Source: Sneathiella sp. (GTDB taxonomy: Bacteria > Pseudomonadota > Alphaproteobacteria > Sneathiellales > Sneathiellaceae). Taken from it: a stretch of 9,722 bases of DNA. Within the stretch, counting starts at the first letter, position 1. Every line of letters starts with the position of its first letter. Shown one piece after another: positions 1-6,082 of this stretch. The notes under the pieces are model-generated. The model saw nothing but the letters and a program-made list of their open reading frames with translations, was not told the DNA's origin and made no database searches. Both the position numbers and the translations under genes were made by a program. The stretch lies in contig NVRR01000101.1 of the NCBI GenBank assembly GCA_002732675.1, positions 1-9,722 of the forward strand. Reading direction: 5' to 3'.

Positions 1-201
1 TATACGTTCCGATACGGCCGCGAATTCATACATAAGACCTAACGGTACTTTACTCTTGAGGTCGGCTAAAGAGCGCTTTGCAGTCGTCAGACGACGCTGG
101 TCTAGCTTCCGTGAAGTGCCAAAAGCGGACATTAAGGTATTTACATCAAAGTCCGCTCTGAGCCCATAGGGTTCTCGCAAGCTCATGCCAAATTCAAGCA
201 T
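1..201 (-). CDS. 5' part of an unrecognised open frame, cut by the window edge
   Basis: An open frame runs leftwards from an ATG at 201 to the window edge with no stop for 67 codons. The peptide begins MLEFGMSLREPYG and continues with a basic, helix-prone stretch (KLDQRRLTTAKRSLADLK, residues about 32-49). I do not recognise the family. No clear Shine-Dalgarno precedes the ATG at 201; a second in-frame ATG at 186 and a TTG at 219 are alternatives. It lies 48 bp downstream of the small membrane ORF on the same strand, so the two could be co-transcribed. Caution: codons 15-26 coincide with an inverted repeat (124-157) that resembles a dispersed intergenic repeat, and a 67-codon open frame can arise by chance. 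Composition and amino acid use look protein-like, but the call is weak without the rest of the gene. Confidence 0.4.
   Translation of the reverse strand, partial: MLEFGMSLREPYGLRADFDVNTLMSAFGTSRKLDQRRLTTAKRSLADLKSKVPLGLMYEFAAVSERI
124..157. repeat. Inverted repeat AGCGGAC...GTCCGCT
   Basis: AGCGGAC at 124-130 and its exact complement GTCCGCT at 151-157 form a 7-bp stem around a 20-nt loop, which extends by two more pairs after one mismatch. The sequence AATGTCCGCTTTTGG read on the minus strand from 133 resembles a dispersed intergenic repeat I remember from alphaproteobacterial genomes. That resemblance is recollection, not a search result. It lies inside the uncertain open frame at 1-201. 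Confidence 0.5.
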
Positions 202-249
202 TTTTTTATCGCTGCACAATTAGCATTTCTGCGCATCTCCACGATTTTG

Positions 250-417
250 TTATTGGTGATCGGCACTATGCTCGATTGCAAGCAGAGCGTAGCCAAGTGC
301 TAAGAGAGCGTACACCGTTGTTTTATCAAACCCTAAAGCCGCTCCAAAATGTAGTCCAGCGAGCATTCTATAGACCATATTGTGAGGCACATTTATGGTT
401 TTTAATCGGTTCCACAT
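250..417 (-). CDS. Small hydrophobic protein, 55 aa, predicted membrane peptide
   Basis: This short ORF starts at ATG 417 and ends with TAA at 250-252. It is preceded by a good Shine-Dalgarno (AAAGGA, 424-429, 6-nt spacing), which is the main reason to believe it. The N-terminus is basic and polar (MWNRLKTINVPHN). The rest is largely hydrophobic: MLAGLHFGAALGF at about residues 18-30, then TTVYALLALGYALLAIEH at about 33-50. That suggests one transmembrane helix or a short helical hairpin, with a charged His-rich tail (HSADHQ). I do not recognise the family. It is transcribed divergently from the HTH-TPR gene at 529, 111 bp away, and is followed 48 bp later by the open frame at 201. Small membrane peptides of this type can be toxins, holins or modulators of membrane complexes; nothing here decides between them. 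Confidence 0.6.
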   Translation of the reverse strand: MWNRLKTINVPHNMVYRMLAGLHFGAALGFDKTTVYALLALGYALLAIEHSADHQ

Positions 418-486
418 CAGGTATCCTTTCTTCTTAGAGCGAGTAAGCCCTTGTCTTTTTCATGTCGATGGGCAATTGATACCTGA
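417..486. promoter_or_regulatory. Divergent promoter region bracketed by a 9-bp inverted repeat (candidate operator)
   Basis: TCAGGTATC (417-425) and its exact complement GATACCTGA (478-486) lie 52 bp apart in the 111-bp gap between two divergent genes. The left copy touches the start codon and ribosome-binding region of the 55-aa gene; the right copy lies 43 bp before the HTH gene start. Two arms at this spacing fit a dimeric repressor binding two half-sites or looping DNA, and the neighbouring HTH protein is the obvious candidate ligand. Function is inferred. I found no convincing -35/-10 pair in either direction. Confidence 0.3.
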
Positions 487-528
487 AATCGGAAACTTGC
501 GAGTTACGGAAAGTTCGGAGGAATTGAA

Positions 529-1986
529 GTGAATAGTTTCGGCTCACGATTTGGGGCCCTGATAAAGCAGCGCCGAGGTTTCGAAGACCTTACTCAACAG
601 GCTTTGGCGGTGCTTGCATTCGGCGAAGAGGGAAACAAGGCACGCATATCTGAGATGGAGAATGGCCGCATTTCAAACCCGCATCAGCGGCTAGTCGATG
701 CCCTGAGCGTCGCCCTCAAACTTACCGAAGCCGATATAGCCTCCTGCCAAAAGCCGCGCGTCCCAGAACTACCGAAAAATTTCCCAACAAAGATCGGACT
801 GACGACAGAACTAGTCGAGGCGCTATCTTGGGGCTTTGGCTTCGCAGAGCCCAAAGCTTCGACAGCTGAATATCAGCAGTTTTTACGCGAGAAAGCCGGA
901 GAACTTGCTCAGCTCCAAGCTCGTATTCACATCTTGGGCGAGGCCAATGAAAAAATTTCAACCATGATGTCTGCCGCACAAGTTTCAATTAATCTGGGCT
1001 GTTTTGATAAGGCCGACGACATCTTACGTACTGCCGAAGAATCACAGCAGGAGGAGAACGTCTTGGTGCAGGTCGAACGATTATCTGAGATACGTGCGGC
1101 CAGAGGCGAAACGTCGTTGCTTCGAGGCGACCCTGAAAAAGCGTACGCGCATTTTGAAACGGCCGTAGGATTTGTTGCCCCTTTCGCACCTTACCAAAGC
1201 ACATCTCTGCGAACAGTATTTGCCTCTCTTTTGTTGGATCACTACGTCCGCTTTGATGGAACTGGCGCCAAGCTTGCTTTGAAGTTCTTTTCAGAGAGCC
1301 TTTTGTTTTTTGATGAGAAGGAATTCCCGCTAGAACGGGCCAAGACGTTTGGGAACATTGCGATTTGCTATGACTACCTGGGTGAGCGATCAAAACACGG
1401 AGACGATATTACTTTATTAAGTAATGGCATTGAAGCCTACGAAAATTCGGTAAGGCTTTTTGAGAACCTTGGCGATTTAGACGAACTAGCACAATCTCGA
1501 TTGAACTATAGCGCCGCGCTACGAATTTTGGGTGAACATACATTCAAAGGAGAGTGGTCTGAGTATTTTGCTCGTTCATTAAACACGGCTGAGAAAGCCG
1601 TTGCTTATTATGAAGGTAAGGATATGCCCACTGTCCATGCAAAGGCTTTAAACAATCTCAGTACAACTCTACTTTCGATTGGTATTAGGGCGCCGGGTCA
1701 AATAGCGATGGAATATTTGGAAGGTGCTGAGGAACTGCTAAATAAGGTGCTCAAAATTCATACTTTCGCCGACTTCCCCGTTTGGTGGGCAATGGCAAAG
1801 GGAAATCTCGGACACTTGTACTACGCAATGGCTCAGAAAGCCTCTGGAGAGACTCGTCAAGCGTTACTCAGGCAGACTCTTGAGGCTTATGACGGTGCAT
1901 TAGCAGTTTACCGACGAGATGGTTACCCTCACTATTTTGACCAGCTCAATTCTGTTCGAATGCTCGTAGAAAAACCTCTAAGCTAA
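529..1986 (+). CDS. HTH (XRE-like)-TPR protein, probable DNA-binding regulator
   Basis: 485 aa, starting at GTG 529 behind a strong Shine-Dalgarno (GGAGGA, 517-522, 6-nt spacing). Residues about 5-68 look like a helix-turn-helix of the XRE/Cro type: SRFGALIKQRR, then LTQQALAVLA, then the recognition-helix region RISEMENGRISNP and a VDALSVALKL helix. There is a short insertion (FGEEGNKA) before the recognition helix. A linker at about 86-135 is followed by helical TPR-like sequence to the C-terminus. The last part holds four repeats in exact 50-residue register: Ala271/321/371/421 and Asn276/326/376/426 in the first helix, with a second helix about 30 residues later (near 301-311, 351-361, 401-411, 451-461). 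No NTPase or nuclease motif and no membrane segment is visible. The layout suggests a cytoplasmic transcription regulator whose TPR half senses a peptide or protein partner, broadly like HTH-TPR regulators elsewhere. GC is lower than in the mre block and TTA/CTA/AGT codons are frequent, consistent with horizontal acquisition. A role in conflict or defence is possible but unproven. Confidence 0.85.
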   Translation: MNSFGSRFGALIKQRRGFEDLTQQALAVLAFGEEGNKARISEMENGRISNPHQRLVDALSVALKLTEADIASCQKPRVPELPKNFPTKIGLTTELVEALSWGFGFAEPKASTAEYQQFLREKAGELAQLQARIHILGEANEKISTMMSAAQVSINLGCFDKADDILRTAEESQQEENVLVQVERLSEIRAARGETSLLRGDPEKAYAHFETAVGFVAPFAPYQSTSLRTVFASLLLDHYVRFDGTGAKLALKFFSESLLFFDEKEFPLERAKTFGNIAICYDYLGERSKHGDDITLLSNGIEAYENSVRLFENLGDLDELAQSRLNYSAALRILGEHTFKGEWSEYFARSLNTAEKAVAYYEGKDMPTVHAKALNNLSTTLLSIGIRAPGQIAMEYLEGAEELLNKVLKIHTFADFPVWWAMAKGNLGHLYYAMAQKASGETRQALLRQTLEAYDGALAVYRRDGYPHYFDQLNSVRMLVEKPLS

Positions 1987-1992
1987 TTAAAT

Positions 1993-2045
1993 GTGCAATT
2001 TGCACTTTACTAAGAGGTCCTTCAAACAGCCTGGGCCCCCTCTTA
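1993..2045. repeat. Two hairpin-forming inverted repeats just after the HTH-TPR stop codon
   Basis: GTGCAATTTGCAC (1993-2005) is a perfect 13-nt palindrome around a single T, starting 6 nt after the stop codon. TAAGAGG (2011-2017) pairs exactly with CCTCTTA (2039-2045) around a 21-nt loop that can add G-C pairs. Neither is followed by a T-run, so this is not a canonical intrinsic terminator. It may still mark the transcript end or protect the mRNA 3' end. Confidence 0.4.
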
Positions 2046-2150
2046 ACATTATGATGACTACGCAACTCTGATCGCCTGGAAGCGGCCATTGGCGTTGCAT
2101 AAGAGAAAGGCGGATTTATCAGCACAGCGGAACTTTGCACCATTGAAACG

Positions 2151-2176
2151 AATGTCTGCTTCGGGTCAGGCTCGGA
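2151..2176 (+). repeat. Degenerate 26-nt repeat, second copy inverted at 108-133
   Basis: The 26 nt beginning AATGTCTGCTT and ending CGGA match the minus strand of 133-108 (AATGTCCGCTT...CGGA) at 17 of 26 positions without gaps. The two copies lie in opposite orientation on either side of the HTH-TPR gene. The core resembles a dispersed alphaproteobacterial intergenic repeat that I remember with core AATGTCCGCTTTGGGTC. That family link is recollection and was not searched. Confidence 0.35.
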
Positions 2177-2204
2177 CTAAATCACGCCCCTTTATTCTAG
2201 TCCG
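2173..2204. repeat. Inverted repeat CGGACTA...TAGTCCG
   Basis: CGGACTA (2173-2179) and TAGTCCG (2198-2204) are exact complements separated by 18 nt. The repeat overlaps the end of the degenerate element at 2151-2176 and may be part of the same palindromic unit. No U-tract follows, so an intrinsic terminator is unlikely. Confidence 0.4.
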
Positions 2205-2411
2205 GTTATTAGCTACAAGCGGACAACAAAATCGAAATACCTTATTTAATGGGTCTACAACCTAGCATACGGCCTAGAGGCATCTGCGATCATAGATCGT
2301 TATATACGCCAATCTATCATAATTTACAGATTTAAATGCTTACCCAATAATTTTGAAATTTTCATCTGAATAATAAAACTAAAATTATATCAATAAAATC
2401 AATTACCTAAA

Positions 2412-2487
<76 letters not shown>

Positions 2488-2503
2488 CCAATTTGGGAGG
2501 CTG

Positions 2504-2532
2504 TTTATAACATTGCATTTGTCTTTTCGCCA
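2504..2532 (-). promoter_or_regulatory. Candidate promoter for tRNA-Lys
   Basis: On the minus strand, TATAAA (2509-2504) is a good -10 hexamer lying 16 nt before the mature tRNA 5' end, which would leave a leader of roughly 10 nt. The hexamer 17 nt upstream (TGGCGA, 2532-2527) matches the -35 consensus at only 3 of 6 positions. The tRNA may instead, or also, be transcribed by read-through from the mre operon, since no terminator is evident between rodA and the tRNA. Confidence 0.3.
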
Positions 2533-2546
2533 GCGGAAAGAAGCGT

Positions 2547-3683
2547 TTATCGCTTGCCCGGGATATCTATATCCCGGTGCAGGTAAACACTCATGATCAG
2601 GCCGAAACCGATCAGCAGGGTCAGCATGGCCGTTCCCCCGTAGGATATGAGCGGCAGCGGCACACCAACCACCGGAACCAGGCCCATGACCATGGCCGCA
2701 TTGATAAAGATATAGAGGAAAAATACACCGGTCATGCCAACCGCGAGCAGTTTGCCGAAATGGTTGCGCGACCGGTAGGCAATGGCGTAGCCATAAAGAA
2801 CCAGCAGGACATACAGGGCAAAAAGCAAAAGGCCGCCGACCATACCGAATTCCTCAGCCAGCATGCTGAAAATGAAATCCGTCCGCATTTCGGGCAGGTA
2901 ATTGAGGTGGCTTTGGGTGCCGTGCAGCAGTCCCTTGCCAAACACCCCGCCGGAGCCAAGGGCAATTTTTGATTGCAGGATATGATACCCGGCACCAAGA
3001 GGGTCCGACTCTGGATCGAGGAACGTCAGAATGCGCTTTTTTTGATATTCATGCAGGAACTGATAGGCGAAGAAGCCAGACGGTATGGCAACACCAATCA
3101 CAGCACCAAATTTCCAAAGGCTGACGCCCGCAGCAAAGAACACGATGCCGCCTCCCGCAACCAACAGCAATGCGGTGCCCAGGTCCGGCTGGCGCAGCAC
3201 CAGCGCGGCAGGCGCCATGACAAGCAATATGGGAACAATGAGCCACTGAATACGGCGCGTATCCTCCAAACCGAGATTGTGAAAATACCGGGCAAGCGCC
3301 ATGATCAGGGTAATTTTCATAACTTCCGACGGTTGGAGCTGGAACGGGCCGAGATTGATCCAGCGCTGAGCCCCCATACCAATCACGCCCATCACCTCAA
3401 CCCCGACCAGCAGCAGCAAGGCTATTGCATAGAGCGGATAGGCCAGGCTGAGCCATATCCGGATATCGACAAACGCCACAACAAACATCAGCATCATACC
3501 GATGCCAAAGCGCATCATTTGGCGCGACGCCCAGGGCTCAAAATTCCCGCCTGCGGCCGAATAGAGCATCAGGAAACCAACGGAGGCCGTCGCGCAGATC
3601 AAAAGGACAAACCCCCAGTTCATATCCCATAACTTATGGGTCAGCGGGATATTGACATTCTTCTGGCCTAGCTCCTTAAGCAT
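2547..3683 (-). CDS. mrdB: RodA, SEDS peptidoglycan glycosyltransferase
   Basis: 378 aa. RodA polymerises lipid II into glycan strands during side-wall growth, working with PBP2 in the inner membrane. The protein is polytopic, with about ten hydrophobic segments starting near residue 22. SEDS hallmarks are GAQRWI (104-109), QPSE (117-120), RQPDLGTAL (164-172), DPESDPLGAGYH (223-234), GSGG/GKG/GTQ (243-257), TDFIF (268-272) and PLISYGG (344-350). Asp269 in TDFIF aligns by position with the Asp implicated in RodA catalysis. The start is the ATG at 3683, with GGAG (3690-3693) 6 nt upstream. The longer frame back to 3818 would add 45 residues with no RodA-like character inside mrdA. The start overlaps the mrdA stop by 8 bp, implying translational coupling of the two partner enzymes. 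Last protein gene of the mre operon. Confidence 0.96.
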   Translation of the reverse strand: MLKELGQKNVNIPLTHKLWDMNWGFVLLICATASVGFLMLYSAAGGNFEPWASRQMMRFGIGMMLMFVVAFVDIRIWLSLAYPLYAIALLLLVGVEVMGVIGMGAQRWINLGPFQLQPSEVMKITLIMALARYFHNLGLEDTRRIQWLIVPILLVMAPAALVLRQPDLGTALLLVAGGGIVFFAAGVSLWKFGAVIGVAIPSGFFAYQFLHEYQKKRILTFLDPESDPLGAGYHILQSKIALGSGGVFGKGLLHGTQSHLNYLPEMRTDFIFSMLAEEFGMVGGLLLFALYVLLVLYGYAIAYRSRNHFGKLLAVGMTGVFFLYIFINAAMVMGLVPVVGVPLPLISYGGTAMLTLLIGFGLIMSVYLHRDIDIPGKR

Positions 3684-5565
3684 CCTGCTCTCCGCCCTGG
3701 CGGCGGGCAGACGCGTCAAGGCTCGAACGGCGCAATGGATCAAGACGCAAGGTTTCCTGCAAAAGGTCGCGGGCAATAGGCGCCGCAGCTCTCGATCCGC
3801 TGCCGCCATGCTCAACAATCACCGCAACCGCATATCGTGGGTCATCATAAGGCGCATATCCGACGAACAGCGCATGATCCCGCTCTATCCACGGTTTTTC
3901 GTTAGATTTGCGAACGCCATCAATCCGTTCTTTTCTGGAAATCCGACGGACCTGCGCCGTTCCGGTTTTGCCGGCCATTTCCCATCCCTTGGTGGAAATT
4001 TTGGACCGTCGCGCCGTGCCGCGTTTGCCATTAACAACCTTGTTCATTCCCCTCAGAACGGTCTTCAAGGCAGCCGGATTGACACCAAGGGCTGCCGCCC
4101 CCTCCGTGGAGATTAAACTGGAAGCCTCCGTCCCTCGGGTCAACCGGGGCCGCACGGCCTTGCCGCCATTGGCAAGACGCGCTGTCATTACGGCAAGCTG
4201 CAGGGGTGTCGTCAGGACATACCCCTGACCGATGCCCATATTATAAGTCTCGCCGCCTTGCCAGCGAACACCTTGAACAGCTAATTTCCAGTCTTTTGTG
4301 GGTATTAAGCCTGATTTCTCGCCTAGAATGTCAATACCAAGTTTCTCGCCCAGACCGAACCTGCGGGACATTTCCGCAATCCGGTCGGGCCCGACTTTGC
4401 GGGCAATATCGTAGAAATAAACATCGCAGGACTGGGCAATAGCATTTTCCAGATTAAGCTTGCCGTGCCCGCCGCGTTTCCAACAATGAAAGCGATGCTT
4501 TCCGAGGTTTGTATGGCCCCGACAAAAAACCTGGTAGCTGTCGGAAATGACCCCCTCTTGCAGAGCCGCCAGGGCAACCATCATTTTGAAAGTGGACCCA
4601 GGCGGATACTGACCGGCAATCGCCTTATTACCAAGCGGCCGTTTGGGGTTGGACACCAGTCCTTTCCATTCTTTCGTGCTGATACCGCTGGCGAATGAAT
4701 TGGGATTAAAAGACGGGACGGAGATCATGGACAGAATATCACCGGTATGAATATCCATGATGACGGCCGCGGCACTTTCAGGGCCCATTCGTTTAGCCGT
4801 AAATTCCTGGAGTTGCTTGTCGATGGTCAGAACAACATCAGAGCCTGGAATACCTTCCTGGCGGCCAAGCTCCCGGATAATGCGGCCATAGGCATTGGCT
4901 TCAAGGCGGCTGATCCCGGCCTTACCCCGCAGAACAGTATCATAGGACTTTTCGATACCACTCTTGCCAATGCGAACTTCCGGCAATTCCAGCAACGGAT
5001 CCGGCTCGAGAGTTTGCAGATCCTTTTCGGATACGGCGCCAACATAGCCAACGATATGCGCAAATAAATCGCCATACGGATAATTCCGCGTTGCCCCGAC
5101 ATCCATCTGGATCCCTGGAATATACGGGCTGTTGACGTTAATTTGTGCGAATTGCTCCCAGCTCAGATTGTCGAGAACGGGAATTGGCACAAAACTGCGT
5201 TTTTTCTTCGCTTCCTTTAGAATTCTTTCCCGGTCTATCTGCTCCGCCGGAACATATTGGGCCAGCGCATCCAGGGTTTTATCTATGCTACTGGTTTGCT
5301 CAGGGACCAGAATAACACGATAGTTATGGCGATTACTGGCAATCTCAACGCCGAAACGGTCAACGATCCGGCCGCGCAATGGCGCCAACAGCTGGATATT
5401 AATCCGGTTCTCATCCGCCAGCATCGTATACTCGTCAGAGTGAATAACCTGGAGATAATAGAGCCTACCGGCGAGAACCGACATCAACGCAGCTTGCGCA
5501 CCGCCCAGCATCAGCGCCCGGCGGTTAAATATCTTGGCTTTTTCCTTATGCTGGTCCTGGGCCAT
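3676..5565 (-). CDS. mrdA: Penicillin-binding protein 2 (elongasome transpeptidase)
   Basis: 629 aa, the usual size for PBP2. It is a class B, monofunctional D,D-transpeptidase that cross-links new glycan during elongation and is the RodA partner. It has a short cytoplasmic N-terminus, a signal-anchor helix at about 16-33, a pedestal region beginning LAPLRGRIVDRFG (60-72), and a C-terminal transpeptidase domain from about 260. Active-site motifs are all present: STFK with nucleophile Ser324 and Lys327, SCD (379-381) and KTGT (533-536). The segment around Phe359-Trp362, with Cys361, is also like other PBP2 proteins. ATG 5565 lies 1 bp after the mreD stop; GAGG in the mreD 3' end serves as Shine-Dalgarno. 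The C-terminal tail after about 605 is basic and polar. No defect seen. Confidence 0.97.
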   Translation of the reverse strand: MAQDQHKEKAKIFNRRALMLGGAQAALMSVLAGRLYYLQVIHSDEYTMLADENRINIQLLAPLRGRIVDRFGVEIASNRHNYRVILVPEQTSSIDKTLDALAQYVPAEQIDRERILKEAKKKRSFVPIPVLDNLSWEQFAQINVNSPYIPGIQMDVGATRNYPYGDLFAHIVGYVGAVSEKDLQTLEPDPLLELPEVRIGKSGIEKSYDTVLRGKAGISRLEANAYGRIIRELGRQEGIPGSDVVLTIDKQLQEFTAKRMGPESAAAVIMDIHTGDILSMISVPSFNPNSFASGISTKEWKGLVSNPKRPLGNKAIAGQYPPGSTFKMMVALAALQEGVISDSYQVFCRGHTNLGKHRFHCWKRGGHGKLNLENAIAQSCDVYFYDIARKVGPDRIAEMSRRFGLGEKLGIDILGEKSGLIPTKDWKLAVQGVRWQGGETYNMGIGQGYVLTTPLQLAVMTARLANGGKAVRPRLTRGTEASSLISTEGAAALGVNPAALKTVLRGMNKVVNGKRGTARRSKISTKGWEMAGKTGTAQVRRISRKERIDGVRKSNEKPWIERDHALFVGYAPYDDPRYAVAVIVEHGGSGSRAAAPIARDLLQETLRLDPLRRSSLDASARRQGGEQDA

Positions 5566-5566
5566 A

Positions 5567-6082
5567 TCAGGTATGCCTCAACAAGTTATTTTGCAGCACA
5601 CCGAAACCCCAGGCTAATAGCGGAAAAACCAGCAGCGACAGGATGAACTGCGCCATCACCGGCATCAGCGGTATCAGGGTCAGGGAATATAGGCTGGCGA
5701 TGATCCAGCTCAATATGGCAATGACAAAGGCGACCAGTAAATACCCCCACCAGGTGAGCATAAATGATTTCCCGATAAACACCCGCCGTTGCGACAGCGC
5801 AACGCCGTGAACCAGCAGCAGCATAAGGGAGGAAAGGCCAAGGGGCGCGCCGGTTAGAAAGTCGGAGAAAACACCAACCAGAAAAACCAGCGGTGCCGAC
5901 ATCAAATACGGCCGATGAATACTCCAATAAAAAACCGAAATGGAGACCAGGGAAGGCGTGACGAGATCAAATCCGCTAATTCCAGTCGGAACAACGCTGA
6001 GCAATGCGAGCAGCAATGTCGCAACGAACGGAACGCTGCCGCGCAAAATACGATTGATCTGATAGGCAATTGTCGGTGTCAC
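5567..6082 (-). CDS. mreD: Rod shape-determining protein MreD
   Basis: 171 aa, normal for MreD. It is an integral inner-membrane protein of the elongasome that partners MreC, linking MreB filaments to PBP2/RodA. About five to six hydrophobic helices fill the chain, beginning at about residue 17. The conserved region is FYWSIHRP (51-58) followed by FLVGVFSDFLTGAPLG (67-82), with the family's GxxxDxLxxxPLG pattern. The start is GTG at 6082 and shares the bases GTGA with the mreC stop (4-bp overlap), a translational-coupling arrangement. MreD is poorly conserved, so the call rests on length, topology, this motif and the operon position. Confidence 0.92.
   Translation of the reverse strand: MTPTIAYQINRILRGSVPFVATLLLALLSVVPTGISGFDLVTPSLVSISVFYWSIHRPYLMSAPLVFLVGVFSDFLTGAPLGLSSLMLLLVHGVALSQRRVFIGKSFMLTWWGYLLVAFVIAILSWIIASLYSLTLIPLMPVMAQFILSLLVFPLLAWGFGVLQNNLLRHT

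Larger units (their letters stand above)
1987..2411. other. Gene-free, increasingly AT-rich spacer between the HTH-TPR gene and tRNA-Lys
   Basis: I see no convincing gene in these 425 bp. A frame open from about 2046 to 2240 has no sensible start and crosses repeat-like sequence, so I do not call it. The left part holds several inverted repeats (listed separately). The right part becomes very AT-rich: 2341-2400 has only 10 G/C in 60. It directly abuts the encoded CCA end of tRNA-Lys, the place where integrating elements commonly join the chromosome. No integrase gene and no second copy of the tRNA 3' end is visible inside the window. Confidence 0.6.

Noticed and set aside
15..27. CGGCCGCGAATTC, which resembles an EcoRI/NotI cloning linker
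   Set aside because: Only 13 bp, no other vector sequence around it, and it reads smoothly as codons in the surrounding open frame; most likely coincidence.
1946..2143. 65-codon minus-strand open frame overlapping the HTH-TPR 3' end
   Set aside because: It overlaps a better gene, crosses two hairpins and shows no coding character.
2046..2240. Plus-strand stretch open for about 65-70 codons after the HTH-TPR gene
   Set aside because: No plausible start with a ribosome-binding site, and the middle is repeat-derived sequence that gives a fictitious peptide (MSASGQARTK).
2515..2546. Possible hairpin (CTTTCCGC/GCGAAAAG) as a rodA terminator
   Set aside because: The stem has a mismatch and only a 2-nt loop, and no T-run follows on the minus strand.
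2577..3632. Two plus-strand open frames of 131 and 219 codons opposite rodA
   Set aside because: They are antisense to a clearly conserved gene, rich in His/Gln/Asn as expected from reversed membrane-protein codons, and lack any family resemblance.
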